From SSF14 sp037045585 (lineage in GTDB: Bacteria; Actinomycetota; Acidimicrobiia; Acidimicrobiales; Microtrichaceae): a DNA stretch of 64,000 bases. A model generated the notes under the pieces. It was given only the letters and a program-made list of their open reading frames with translations, did no database searches and was not told the origin of the DNA. How positions within the stretch are numbered: position 1 is the first letter of the stretch; each line of letters begins with the position of its first letter. Made by a program: the position numbers and the translations under genes. Positions 42,392 to 52,848 of the stretch are shown piece by piece. The DNA lies in NCBI GenBank assembly GCA_037045585.1, contig JBAOIR010000076.1, positions 62,001 to 126,000 of the forward strand, written 5' to 3'.

Positions 42392-43691
42392 ATGACGACG
42401 GCTCCGATCGAGATCGACACGAGCGGGATCGATCTCGCCGACCCACAGTTCGCGACGATCGAGGCGTGGGCCGACGGCTCCGCCACCCGCGCCGCCTACT
42501 TCAAGAAGCTCCGCGACGACGCTCCGGTGATGTTCGCCGAGGAAGCCGCCATCGAAGGGTTCCCGCAGGGCCCCGGGTTCTGGTCGGTGACCCGCTTCGA
42601 CGACATCATGCACGTGTCCCGCCACCCCGAACTGTTCTGTTCGGGGCTCGGCACCAACATCCCCGACCTGCCCGTCGAGATCGCCGAGTTCTACGGCTCG
42701 ATGATCAGCATGGATGCCTCCCCGCCACACCCGGCTCCGCCGAATCGTCTCGAAGTCGTTCACCCCGCGGATGGTCGCCCGCATCGACGAGGACGTGCAC
42801 GTGAAGGCCCGCGGCGTGCTCGCCGAGGTCGGCAGCAAGGGCGAGTGTGACTTCGTCGCCGAGATCGCGTCGGTCCTCCCCCTCCAGATCATCTGCGAGA
42901 TGATGGGGATCCCTCGTGAGTCGTGGACCCGGATCATGGAGCTCACGAACGTGATCCTCGGCGGTGGCGACCCCGAGCTCACCCCCGACTTCGGCACGCT
43001 CCTCGCCGCATCGCTCGAGATGGCCGCCATCGCCCAGGCCGTCGGCGAGGACCGGCTCGCCAACCCCCGCGACGACCTCGTCTCCGCGCTCATGCACGTG
43101 TCGGTCGACGGCGAGTCGCTGACACCGCAGGAGATGGCGAGTTTCTTCATCCTCCTGGCGGCGGCCGGCAACGAGACGACGCGCAACGCGATCAGCCACG
43201 GCGCCTGGGAGCTCCACAACGACCGAGCGCAATGGGACGCCTGGGCCACCGACCCCGAAACGCTCTCCCCCACCGCCGTCGAGGAGATCGTCCGGTGGGC
43301 CACTCCGGTCATCCACTTCCGCCGCACTGCGACCGAGGACACCGAGATCAGCGGCCAGAAGATCGCCAAGGGCGAGAAGGTGGTCATGTGGTACGAGTCG
43401 GGCAACCGCGACGAGCGTCACTTCGAGGATCCCCACCGCTTCGACATCGCCCGCACGCCCAACGACCACATCGGGTTCGGTGCCGGCGGTCCCCATTTCT
43501 GTCTCGGAGCGAACCTGGCCCGCCGCGAGATCCCCGTGATGTTCGAGGAGATCTTCCGGTGGCTCCCCGACCTTCGCATCACGGCGCCGCCCGACTACCT
43601 GCAGTCACCGTTCATCCACGGCATCAAGCGGATGCGGTGTGAGTTCACCCCCGCCGACGTGCCACGCTTGCCCCATGCCAGTCCTGCCTGA
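42392..43691 (+). CDS. Cytochrome P450, frameshifted near 42720
   Basis: The first frame gives WADGSATRAAYFKKLRDDAPVMF and FWSVTRFDDIMHVSRHPELF up to SMISMDA. Continuation is in another frame: PRHTRLRRIVSKSFTPRMV, the I-helix LLAAAGNETTRNAI, ExxR in EEIVRW and the heme-binding FGAGGPHFCLGANLARREI. A single base lost in the C-run at 42718-42724 explains the break; full length is about 432 residues. The class resembles steroid/fatty acid hydroxylating actinobacterial CYPs (CYP125/142-like, uncertain). An operator-like palindrome is 46 bases upstream and a SnoaL-like gene follows. Confidence 0.82.
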
Positions 43692-44091
43692 CGAGTTCCC
43701 CCCGCACCCCGCCCGCGACGCATCGCTCAAGTCCATGACCGCCGTCGAGGCGGGCGATCGCGAAGCCTGGCTCGACCTCTTCGCCGACGACGCCGTCGTC
43801 CAAGACCCCGTCGGCGTGTCCGCACTCGACCCGACCGGGCTCGGCCATCGCGGCCGCGACGCCATCGGTGCGTTCTTCGACAACGTGATCGGACCCAACG
43901 AGGTCCGGTTCACACTCCGCGAGTCGTGGGAAGCCGACCACGAGGTCGCCAACGTCGGCCGCATCACGACGACGATGGCCGACGGCCTCGTGGTGCACAC
44001 CGACGGCGTGTTCACGTACCGGGTCGACGACGAGGGCAAGGTCGTGTCGCTGCGGGCCCACTGGTCCGTCGACCGGCTCACGTTCGGGTGA
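43675..44091 (+). CDS. SnoaL-like/ketosteroid isomerase-fold protein
   Basis: This 138-residue protein of NTF2/SnoaL fold starts at ATG 43675, overlapping the P450 3' end by 17 bases. Signatures are MTAVEAGDREAWLDLFADDAVVQDPVG and HRGRDAIGAFFDNVIG. Coupled to the P450, it may act on the same steroid or lipid substrate, though the family includes hydrolases and cyclases, so the reaction is open. Confidence 0.85.
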   Translation: MPVLPDEFPPHPARDASLKSMTAVEAGDREAWLDLFADDAVVQDPVGVSALDPTGLGHRGRDAIGAFFDNVIGPNEVRFTLRESWEADHEVANVGRITTTMADGLVVHTDGVFTYRVDDEGKVVSLRAHWSVDRLTFG

Positions 44092-44112
44092 TCACGACCG
44101 ATTGAAACCGGG

Positions 44113-44955
<843 letters not shown>

Positions 44956-44960
44956 CCTCA

Positions 44961-45016
44961 CGGGTTGTGTACTGCGAGAAGCGCCGCTCGTGGCGTTCCT
45001 CGCAGTACACAACCCG
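44961..45016. terminator. Large bidirectional hairpin between purU and the S1 gene
   Basis: Arms 44961-44978 and 44999-45016 are perfect 18-bp reverse complements (CGGGTTGTGTACTGCGAG and partner), with further inner pairing AGCGCC/GGCGTT. It lies between convergent genes 5 bases after purU, so it is likely a two-way terminator. Its length and the recurring-looking arm suggest it could also be a repeat element of the genome. Confidence 0.7.
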
Positions 45017-45021
45017 AGGCG

Positions 45022-46336
45022 TCAGGACCAGAGTGCCTGGCGAACCGAGAGGCTCACGCGCCGCTTCTTCGGGTCCACCGAGAGCACCTTCACGTGGATG
45101 TTCTCGCCCGGCGTCACCAGCTCGTCGGGCCGGTAGCCGGGCAGGTCGGTGAGCTCGCTCATGTGGATGAGCCCGACGACATCGGTGTCGTCGAGGCGGG
45201 CGAACACGCCGTACTCGACGACACGGGTGACCACCGCCGTGGTGACCACACCGGCCTCGACCCCGGCGAACGGGTCGGCCTCGAGCTGACGGAGCGACAG
45301 CCCCACCCGCCGCTTCGACTTGTTGACCTCGATGACGACGGTCTCGATGGTGTCGCCGACGGACACGACGTCGGCGGGCCGATTGACCCGCCCCCACGAC
45401 ATCTCGCTGCGGTGCAGCAGCGCCCGAACTCCGCCGAGGTCGACGTGGGCGCCGTACTCGACGAGCCCGACCACCTTGCCGGTGACGCGCTTGCCCACGG
45501 TGAGGCTGGCGAACACGTCGCGCTCGGTACGACGACGCTGACGACGCAGATGATCGCGACGCGAAACGACAACACGGTCCTGGGCCCGGTCGACCTCGGT
45601 CACCACGACGGTCACCTCGGTCCCGACGAGCGAGGCCGGATCGGTGGTCTCGTCGCCGGGCTGATGCTCGTCGATCATGGACGCCGGCAGGAAGGCCCGG
45701 AGGCCGAGGTCGACGATGAGCCCGCCCTTGATGCTTCGTGTCACCGGTCCGGTGAGCGGCTGACCGCTCTCCTTCGCGGCTTCGACCCGCTCCCATCGCT
45801 GGAGCTTCACGGCCCACGAACGGCTGAGGACGACCCGTTTCTGGGGGTCGTCGCGCGCCAACAACGCTGCCTCGATCGTCGACCCCGGCGACGGCATCGG
45901 CTCGTCACCGAAGTCGGCTCGTGAGATGACCCCCGCTCGGCCGTCGGCCAACTTCACCTCGATCTCCGACGGGCTCGACGCGACCACCTCGACCGACACG
46001 ATGCGTCCGACGGCGACGGCCGGACGCGACGCCCCGACCACCGGCGGAGGCGGAGGCGCTGTTCCGGCGGGGGCCGAGGCGCCGACGACCGGCTTGGGCG
46101 CAGCGGTCGGCTCGTTCTCGGCGACGAGCGCCTCCGGTTCCGGCTCGGCGACGAGCGCCCCCGGGCGGGCTCGGGCTCCGACCGCCCCGGTTCCGGTTCG
46201 GCGATGACCGCCCCGGTTCCGGCTCGACGGGTTCGGACGGCACGAGAGCCGGCGACACCGGCTCGGGGGTCGTCGACTCCGAGACGTCGGACTCCGAGAC
46301 GTCAGACTCCGCCGACGATGCTGCTTCGTTGGTCAC
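45022..46336 (-). CDS. S1-domain RNA-binding protein, frameshifted in its N-terminal tail
   Basis: The C-terminal part (about 340 residues) contains four S1-type modules: GRIVSVEVVASSPSEIEVKLADGRAGVI, GPVTRSIKGGLIVDLGLRAFLPAS, GKVVGLVEYGAHVDLGGVRALLHRSEM and TRVVEYGVFARLDDTDVVGLIHMSELTDL (each given in parts: IEVKLADGRAGVI, GGLIVDLGLRAFLP, EYGAHVDLGGVRALL, YGVFARLDDTDVVGLIHM). This resembles ribosomal protein S1. The N-terminal tail (GTG 46336) is acidic and repetitive (SDVSESDVSES, PEPEPE). Two indels near 46165 and 46222 in GGGG runs scramble the frame there. Restored, the tail repeats EPEPGAVIAEPEPG-like units. Confidence 0.7.
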
Positions 46337-46437
46337 AGGTCCAGTCTGCCGCACAGCGACCCGGACGCGACTGCCCGATTCGCGCAAGTGAGGCAGCCGA
46401 GCCCACGATGTCGTCGAACGGGGCCGACGACGAGGCG

Positions 46438-46671
46438 TCAGGCCGAGGGGCGGGGCGGGCGCGGGAGGCGCGGCAGATCGGTCGTTGCCGTGCCCGATGC
46501 CGCCTGGTTGGCCCGGGCCAGCTCGGCGTGGATCTCTTCGCGGTGGACTGTGATCTCACGGGGCGCGTCGATGCCGATGCGCACGTGATCGCCACGGATC
46601 TCCAGCACCGTCACGGTGATGTTGCCGTTGATGACGATCGATTCGTTGGAGCGCCGCGAGAGGACCAGCAT
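46438..46671 (-). CDS. csrA: Carbon storage regulator CsrA
   Basis: This 77-residue protein begins MLVLSRRSNESIVI and has GDHVRIGIDAPREITVHREEI, the full CsrA signature (RNA-binding Leu4/Arg44-type residues). It should bind GGA loops in mRNA leaders and repress translation. It lies directly after fliW (0-base gap) at the end of the flagellar minus-strand group, as in Bacillus. The C-terminal tail beyond residue 60 is Pro/Ala-rich. Confidence 0.95.
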   Translation of the reverse strand: MLVLSRRSNESIVINGNITVTVLEIRGDHVRIGIDAPREITVHREEIHAELARANQAASGTATTDLPRLPRPPRPSA

Positions 46672-47097
46672 CTACGAACCGCTCAACGGGACCCGGGTGG
46701 ACCACCGCGCCTCGGACAGGACCACTTGGCGGGCACGACGGGTACGAGTGTTCACCACGAGGGGCCCGAGCAGGTTGGCCGTGATGTCATCGTCGGAGAT
46801 GGTGACCAGGCAGAGAAGCAACGTCTCCGACTCGTCGCGGAGGTCGAGTTCCTCGAGATCCTTGTCGTTGACCTCGGGCGCGTACTCGTCGAAGAAGAAG
46901 TGCGGTGCCGTCACGAGGAAGGCGAGACCCGGATCACTCGTCGACTGGAGCCAGCTGTACACACCGTCGTCACCGACGGGAACGATCACGAACGAGGACT
47001 GGTCTTCGAACCCCAACAACCCGTGCGGGAAGGTGAGGGTCGAGGATTCTTCGCAGTCAACGTCGCCGAAGCGCTCGGATTGGATGAGCACACTCAT
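46672..47097 (-). CDS. fliW: Flagellar assembly factor FliW
   Basis: This 141-residue protein has the FliW signature: SSTLTFPHGLLGFEDQSSFVIVPVGDDGVYSWLQSTSDPGLAFLV (in parts: FPHGLLGFED, VYSWLQSTSDPGLAFLV). FliW binds flagellin and CsrA in turn, sequestering CsrA when flagellin accumulates. Placed between the FlhF-like gene and csrA. Confidence 0.95.
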   Translation of the reverse strand: MSVLIQSERFGDVDCEESSTLTFPHGLLGFEDQSSFVIVPVGDDGVYSWLQSTSDPGLAFLVTAPHFFFDEYAPEVNDKDLEELDLRDESETLLLCLVTISDDDITANLLGPLVVNTRTRRARQVVLSEARWSTRVPLSGS

Positions 47098-47101
47098 GAC
47101 C

Positions 47102-48481
47102 TTACCGACCCGTCACGCCGGAGCGGTCGACCGTCGCGCCAGTCGTCGCCCGTCCGGCCAGCACGGTGGCGGCCCAGAGCTCGGGAGTGGCGGGACGACC
47201 ATCGAGGGAGGCGATGGGCGTCGGGAGCTGGAGCGCATCGTCGGGCGCCGGGTGCTCGGCCGCACTGAGCAGATCGATCACGTCGACCCCACCGACGGCG
47301 GCGATACTCAGGTGCTGATGGGCGATGAGCCGCGTCGTATCGGCGGCGAGGCGCACCTGCTCGGCGCGAAGACCGTCGAGCACGACCCGGACCCACTCGT
47401 GTCCCTGTCGGCCCGGCACCAGCTCCAGCACGATGACCGCGACGGGGGCGCAGCGATACCGCGTGGTCGCCGCCAACCGCATGGCGTCCTCCGGCGTCGG
47501 GACGACGACATCGGCCGGCGGCGACGCCACGATGACGTCGTCGGTCGGGATGCCGAGTCGGGCGGCGAGCCCACCGGCGACCTCGAGCGCCTCGGTGCGT
47601 GAACCGATGACCGCGACGATTCCCGCTGTCGGCAGCGGCGGCGCCGGCGGAACGGTCTCGAAGCGTGCGATGAGACCGTTCAGGTCGACGCGGGCGCCGG
47701 CGCGGATCGTGCCGGTCGAGCCCGCGGCCTCCGCCGAGACGGGAAGGGTGGTGGTGACCGGCAGACGCACTGCCGCCGGGGCCACACCGGGGAACGGCGG
47801 AGTGACCTGCGCCGGGTCGAACGGCGTGCCGACCACGCTCGATGCCGGGATGAGCGTCGTCGACGCGATCGGCCCGGCCGAGTGGATGGGAGCAACGATC
47901 TCGGGCTGCTGCGCGACGGGAGCGACGACAGCGGGGGCGATCGTTCCGGCCGCCGGGACTGGAACCGGGACAGGAACCGGCGCGGGAACCGCAACCGGAA
48001 CGGGCAGCGGAACGGGCACCTGGGCCTGCACCTGGGGCGCTGCCGGGGCCGGCGGTGTCGACACGGCCGCCTTGGCGAGCAACGCCCAGATCTCGGCGTC
48101 GGCGTCGTCACGAACGGGTGCCGGATCGAGCGACAAGGCACCGGCGACATCCTCGGGGTCGATCTCGTCGTAGTCCGGCTCGTCACCGATCACTTCGAGG
48201 TCGCTGACGGCGTCATCGCCGAAGATGCTCATGCGACCCAACGGCACGAAGTTCAGCTCGGCGTCGCCATCGTCGGCGGGAGCGGGCACCGTGACCGTCA
48301 CCTGGAACAGCTCCTTCGCGAAGAAGCCGCCGATGCCGCCGCGGCGGACCCGGTCGGCAGCAGTGATGGTCACGTCGGCACCGTGCGCGGCGTGCACGCG
48401 GGCGAGCACGGCCTCGAGCGGGAAGCCCTCGTACCTCAGCTCGCGCGAGCCGGTGCCGGCTACCGGCCGGCGGTCAAGCAT
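47102..48481 (-). CDS. FlhF-like protein without a P-loop
   Basis: From ATG 48481 this is 459 residues. The N-terminal 80 residues resemble the FlhF-N/Jag-N module (RYEGFPLEAVLARVHAAHGADV, RVRRGGIGGFFAKELFQVTV). A long Pro/Val-rich linker (residues about 145-230) follows. The C-terminal domain starts GIVAVIGSRTEALEVAGGLAARLG, which resembles the beginning of an SRP-type G domain but lacks the GxxGxGK(T/S) loop. In its place SRTEALE is seen. Location between flhA and fliW is where flhF lies in many flagellar loci. Probably a degenerate FlhF-type protein. Confidence 0.55.
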   Translation of the reverse strand: MLDRRPVAGTGSRELRYEGFPLEAVLARVHAAHGADVTITAADRVRRGGIGGFFAKELFQVTVTVPAPADDGDAELNFVPLGRMSIFGDDAVSDLEVIGDEPDYDEIDPEDVAGALSLDPAPVRDDADAEIWALLAKAAVSTPPAPAAPQVQAQVPVPLPVPVAVPAPVPVPVPVPAAGTIAPAVVAPVAQQPEIVAPIHSAGPIASTTLIPASSVVGTPFDPAQVTPPFPGVAPAAVRLPVTTTLPVSAEAAGSTGTIRAGARVDLNGLIARFETVPPAPPLPTAGIVAVIGSRTEALEVAGGLAARLGIPTDDVIVASPPADVVVPTPEDAMRLAATTRYRCAPVAVIVLELVPGRQGHEWVRVVLDGLRAEQVRLAADTTRLIAHQHLSIAAVGGVDVIDLLSAAEHPAPDDALQLPTPIASLDGRPATPELWAATVLAGRATTGATVDRSGVTGR

Positions 48482-50522
48482 TGCTCTGGTCAAGGGTCAC
48501 CGCTCCTAGATCATCGATGGTGAGATGGTCGGCCAACTCGTCATAGGACAGCACCGGAAGGTGCGGAACGAGTCGGCTCACGAAATTGCGCATCGCCGGG
48601 CGCATGCTCGGGGCGCAGACGAGCACCGGCTCGTGGCCCTCCTGCTCAGCGGCACGGAGCTGCGTGACGAGCGCCCGGCCGATCCGCGCCGCGGTCTCCG
48701 GTTCGAGCGCGAGGTACGACCCGGTTTCGTTGCGCTGCAACGTGCCGAGCAGTCCCTGCTCGACCAGCGGGTCGAGCGTGATCACCGCGAGATGCCCGTT
48801 GTTCGAGCGGGCGGCGCAGATGGTGGGGCCGAGCGACTGACGGACCGCCTCGACGACGAGTTCGGTGTCACGGGTGACGCGGGCGCGTTCGCTGATCACC
48901 TCGAGGATGCGGGTGAGATCGCGGATCGGCACCTGCTCGGCCAGCAGGTGGTGGAGCACTTGCTGGGTCTCGGCGAGGCTCACACCACACGCGGCCAGGT
49001 CCTCGACGACTGCGCTGTCGTGCTCGCGAACGAGATCGATGAGTGCCTTCACGTCCTGGCGACTCAGGAGCTGCGGCGCGTGTTCCCGGGCGATCTCGGC
49101 GAGATGCGTCGTGACGACCGACGCCCGGTCGACGACCGTCGCGCCCATGGCCTCGGCGGAGGCCCGGTGCTCGGGGCCGATCCACTTGGCCGGCAGACCG
49201 AAGACCGGTTCGAAGACCTCTGGGCCCGGGTAGATCGAGAGGTCGTCGGCGATCACGAGGAAGCGACCGTTCGGCGCGTGCCCGGTCGCGACTTCCACGC
49301 CGTGAATGCGAACGAGGTACGTGCCGAGCTCGAGCTCCACGTTGTCCCGGGTCCGAACCGGCGGGATCACGATGCCCAATTCCTCGACGAGCTTTCGTCG
49401 CAGGGCCTGCACTCGGTCGAGCAGGTCGCCGTTGGCGGCCGGATCGACGAGGTCGACGAGGTCGACGGCGAGCTCGAGGCTGAGCGGCTCGATGCGGAGG
49501 GCACGCCCCAGCTCGGCCGGCGAGTTCGGGTCGTCGTCCTCCTCGTTCACCGGCGGGAGCTCGAGCATCTGCTGTTCCAGCGCCTCGGCCGCCTTCCCGA
49601 GCCTGCGACCGAGCAGGTAGGCACCGCCGCCGACCATGAGGAACGGGATCTTGGGAATGCCCGGGGCAACGGCGAAGGCCATCATCGCCAGACCGCCGGT
49701 TCGGATGGCGCGGTGCTGACGGGCGAACTGTGAGGTGACGTCGCTGCCCAGGTCATCCGCGCTGGCGGCCCGGGTGATGATGAGGCCCGAGGAGATCGAC
49801 ACGAGGAGCGCCGGGATCTGGGAGATGAGACCGTCGCCGACGGTGAGGAGGCTGTAGGTCTGGACGGCGTCGCCGATCGGCTGGCCACGCTGGATCACGC
49901 CCACGAGGAGTCCACCGATGAGGTTGACCGCGGTGATCACGATCGCAGCGATCGCGTCGCCCTTCACGAACTTGGACGCACCGTCCATCGCACCGTAGAA
50001 GTCGGCTTCGGCGGTGACCTCGTTGCGGCGACGACGCGCCTCGACGTCGTCGATCACCCCGGCGTTGAGGTCGGCGTCGATCGCCATCTGCTTGCCGGGC
50101 ATCGCGTCCAAGGTGAACCGGGCCGCGACCTCGGCGACGCGGGTCGCACCGTTGGTGATCACGACGAACTGGATGACCACGAGGATGAAGAACACAACGA
50201 GGCCGACGACCAGCGATCCGCCGATCACGAACGAGCCGAACGCCTTGATGACCTCGCCGGCATCGCCCTCCGCCAGGATCAGGCGGGACGTGCTCACGTT
50301 GAGCCCCAACCGGAACAGCGTCGCGATCAGGAGCAGCGACGGGAAGGAGGCCAGGTCGAGCGCCTTCGACACGTTCAGGGACGCCAGGAGCATGAGGATC
50401 GCGAGCCCGAGGTTGCATGCGAGCAACACGTCGAGCACGACGGTCGGGACCGGGATGACCATGAGGGCCACCACGAACACAACGGCCATCGGGAAGAGGC
50501 TCGCGCCGAGCTTCTTTGGCAT
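48474..50522 (-). CDS. flhA: Flagellar biosynthesis protein FlhA
   Basis: From ATG 50522 this is 682 residues. About eight N-terminal membrane spans are followed by a cytosolic export-gate domain. Signatures include ATLFRLGLNVSTSRLILAEG and RFTLDAMPGKQMAIDADLNAG (FHIPEP motif). It forms the core of the flagellar type III export gate with FlhB. A sigma-28-like promoter lies upstream at 50635-50661, so it may be transcribed separately from flhB. The stop overlaps the FlhF-like start by 8 bases. Confidence 0.95.
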   Translation of the reverse strand: MPKKLGASLFPMAVVFVVALMVIPVPTVVLDVLLACNLGLAILMLLASLNVSKALDLASFPSLLLIATLFRLGLNVSTSRLILAEGDAGEVIKAFGSFVIGGSLVVGLVVFFILVVIQFVVITNGATRVAEVAARFTLDAMPGKQMAIDADLNAGVIDDVEARRRRNEVTAEADFYGAMDGASKFVKGDAIAAIVITAVNLIGGLLVGVIQRGQPIGDAVQTYSLLTVGDGLISQIPALLVSISSGLIITRAASADDLGSDVTSQFARQHRAIRTGGLAMMAFAVAPGIPKIPFLMVGGGAYLLGRRLGKAAEALEQQMLELPPVNEEDDDPNSPAELGRALRIEPLSLELAVDLVDLVDPAANGDLLDRVQALRRKLVEELGIVIPPVRTRDNVELELGTYLVRIHGVEVATGHAPNGRFLVIADDLSIYPGPEVFEPVFGLPAKWIGPEHRASAEAMGATVVDRASVVTTHLAEIAREHAPQLLSRQDVKALIDLVREHDSAVVEDLAACGVSLAETQQVLHHLLAEQVPIRDLTRILEVISERARVTRDTELVVEAVRQSLGPTICAARSNNGHLAVITLDPLVEQGLLGTLQRNETGSYLALEPETAARIGRALVTQLRAAEQEGHEPVLVCAPSMRPAMRNFVSRLVPHLPVLSYDELADHLTIDDLGAVTLDQSNA

Positions 50523-50634
50523 TACGAGGACTCCTTGACGGTCACGGATCTCGTCGTTCGCCCACGCCCGGGGGCGGGAACGACGCGGCATCCATGCCGG
50601 TGAGGGGTGGCCTTCGTCCTGATTGGCTCTGTTT

Positions 50635-50661
50635 CCATCGGCAGCTCACGGGAGAAGTTGA
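50635..50661 (-). promoter_or_regulatory. Sigma-28 (FliA)-like promoter before flhA
   Basis: Minus-strand TCAA (50661-50658), 15-base spacer, GCCGATGG (50642-50635). Upstream context TTGCTCAA matches the other four sites. It lies 113 bases upstream of flhA, just inside/after the restored flhB stop at 50668. Confidence 0.65.
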
Positions 50662-50667
50662 GCAATG

Positions 50668-51889
50668 TCATCCGACCGCCGCCTCGCGGCGCGGTTCGCC
50701 GGTGTCCGCGGCGGCCGCTGCCTCCTCGGCCTCCCGCTTCTCGAGCATCCGACGACGACGGCGGCACCCGGACCAGCTCCGAACCGCTCGGCGTCCACGT
50801 GTCGGGCACCTCCAGGCCGATGGGCCCGCCGAACGTCCGCCGGGTCGCGCTCAGCTGGTGGAGGAACGCGAGGACCGTCGCGACACCCTGGTAGAGCTCC
50901 GGCGGGATCTCCTCACCCACCCGGCACACGGCGTAGAGCGCACGGGCGAGCGGCTTGGCCTCCACGAGCGGTACCCCGGCTGCAGCGCCCTCGGCCTTGA
51001 TCCTCTGGGCGAGCCCGTCGGCGCCGCGGGCGATCACCTTCGGGGCTCCGAGCGCCCGTTGGTACTCGATGGCGATGGCGAAGTGGGTCGGGTTCGTGAT
51101 GATGACGTCGGCGCTCGGGATCGCCGCGAGCATGCGGTTGCGCGACATCTGGTTCTGCATCTGGCGGCGCTTGCCCTTCATATGGGGGTCGCCCTCGGAC
51201 TCACGAGCCTCCTGCTTGATCTCGTGCTTGCTCATCTTGAGGTCCTTCGCCTGCTTGCGGCGTTGGAACGCGTAGTCGGCGAGCCCGACGACGAGCGCCG
51301 CGGCGGCGATCGCCCTCACCAGGGCCAGCGCCGACATGGCGGTGGCGTGGACGGCCTGCGAGGCGTTGCGGAACGGAGCCCGCACGATGTCGGCCGCGGT
51401 GCCGCGGACCATCACCCACGAGACGGCCAGGATGATGCCGAGCTTCATCGTCGCCGTGAGGGTCGACCAGAGACTCTGCACCGAGAAGATGCGCTTGATC
51501 CCCTTGAGCGGGCTGAGCCGCGACATCTGGGGCTTGAGCGGCTTACCCGTCAGGAGGAGACCGACCTGCGCGAGGTTGCCGAGGATCGCGATCACGAGCA
51601 GCGCGAGCATTGCCGGCAGGATCGCCCCGAGCGTCGCCACCATCGCCCGGCCCACGTACGTGGGCAGCATCTTGGCGTCGGGGTTGCGCGCGAGCTCGAC
51701 GGTGGATCGCAACACTGCGGTGACCGCGGAGCCGGTGCGGCTGACCATGCCGGGCATCACGATCGTGCCGATGAGCACCGAGGTCCAGGTGACGAGATCC
51801 TCGGAACGGACGACCTGTCCGTCGCGCCGCGCCTCCTTCTTCCGTTTGGCTGTCGGGGCCTCGGTCTTGTCGTGCTTGTCACCGGACAT
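50668..51889 (-). CDS. flhB: Flagellar export protein FlhB, frameshifted near its C-terminus
   Basis: This protein has four N-terminal spans and the autocleavage motif NPTH in DVIITNPTHFAIAIEYQR, the hallmark of FlhB. The frame reads through to 50522 with an Arg/Gly-rich tail after SGSELVR. A one-base indel near 50761-50772 restores the natural end RRMLEKREAEEAAAAADTGE and a TGA at 50668. Full length is then about 407 residues. FlhB is the substrate-specificity switch of the flagellar export gate. Confidence 0.88.
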
Positions 51890-51898
51890 TGCTCCGCA

Positions 51899-52666
51899 TC
51901 ACCCCCCTTTGACCAGGGCGTGCATCACCGACATGGCTTCCTTGAGGAGCTGTGCCGACACGTAGGGGATGAGGGGCAGGGCAGCGCCCAGCAGCATGAA
52001 CAGCACCAGGCTCTTCGCTCCGAAGCCCAGCACCATGACGTTGAGCTTCGGCGCGGCCCGGCTCGCGAGACCCAACAGGAGCTCGGTCACGAAGAGCGCT
52101 CCGAGGATGGGCGCGGACACCTGCACGGCCGCGATGAGGAACGCCTGTACGTCGTGGGTGATCAACGTTCCGACCCGGTCGAGCCGGAACCCGCTCACCG
52201 GCGACAGTTCGAACGTGCGCGACAGCCCCCCGATCAACATCAAGTGGCCGTTGGTAACGAACAACACGGCCGTGCCGAGTGTGCTGTAGAGCCGCCCGAC
52301 CGGACCGGTTGTGGTCTTGGTCATGGGGTCGAACAGCTGCGCCGAGGTGAAGGCGGCGAACGCATCGATCATGCCGCCGCCGGCGGCGATCGCCTGGAAG
52401 AGCACGTAGACGAGGAATCCGAGCACCAACCCGATCACGGCGTTGTGCAGCGCACCGGTGACGAGGGACCAGGTGTCGGTCGACAGGGGCGTGTCGCCCT
52501 GCATGAGGCGCGGGGCCATGGCCAGGCCGAGGCCCATGGACAGTCCGGTCCGGATCCGAACCGGAACCGAACCCTGGAACGGTGGCGCGATGCTCAGCCA
52601 CGCACCACACCGAATGGTCGCGAACATGAACGCCACGAGGAACTCGGGGTTGAGCGAGAGCCTCAT
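51899..52666 (-). CDS. fliR: Flagellar export protein FliR
   Basis: This 255-residue protein has six hydrophobic spans and the FliR layout: FLVAFMFATIRCGAWLSIAPPFQG at the N-terminus, AAGGGMIDAFAAFTSAQLFDP and LVLFMLLGAALPLIPYVS. It ends 9 bases before flhB. fliP and fliQ are not adjacent. A sigma-28-like promoter sits 41 bases upstream. Confidence 0.93.
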   Translation of the reverse strand: MRLSLNPEFLVAFMFATIRCGAWLSIAPPFQGSVPVRIRTGLSMGLGLAMAPRLMQGDTPLSTDTWSLVTGALHNAVIGLVLGFLVYVLFQAIAAGGGMIDAFAAFTSAQLFDPMTKTTTGPVGRLYSTLGTAVLFVTNGHLMLIGGLSRTFELSPVSGFRLDRVGTLITHDVQAFLIAAVQVSAPILGALFVTELLLGLASRAAPKLNVMVLGFGAKSLVLFMLLGAALPLIPYVSAQLLKEAMSVMHALVKGG

Positions 52667-52706
52667 GGGCGCGGGGTTCGGGCCTGGGCCGAATGGACCA
52701 TGCCCT

Positions 52707-52733
52707 CCTATCGGCGCGAGTCGGCAGAACCTG
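52707..52733 (-). promoter_or_regulatory. Sigma-28 (FliA)-like promoter before fliR
   Basis: Minus-strand TCAG (52733-52730), 15-base spacer, GCCGATAG (52714-52707), preceded by GCTCAGG-type context. It lies 41 bases upstream of fliR. The surrounding 182-base gap also contains GTCGGC-GAA-GCCGAC (52811-52825), a possible terminator for the upstream flgK-flgL transcript. Confidence 0.7.
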
Positions 52734-52848
52734 AGCCGGTCGTGTGTCGGATCGCCGAGGTACCGGAGCGAAGCGGAGGTGGCCTCGGCCCATCAGGACA
52801 GCATCGTTGCGTCGGCGAAGCCGACAGCACCCGAGTCACCGACGTGAG

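Noticed and set aside
52663..52700. Possible leader frame with AGGAGG upstream of fliR
   Set aside because: It is out of phase with a stop overlapping fliR; no coupling can be shown.
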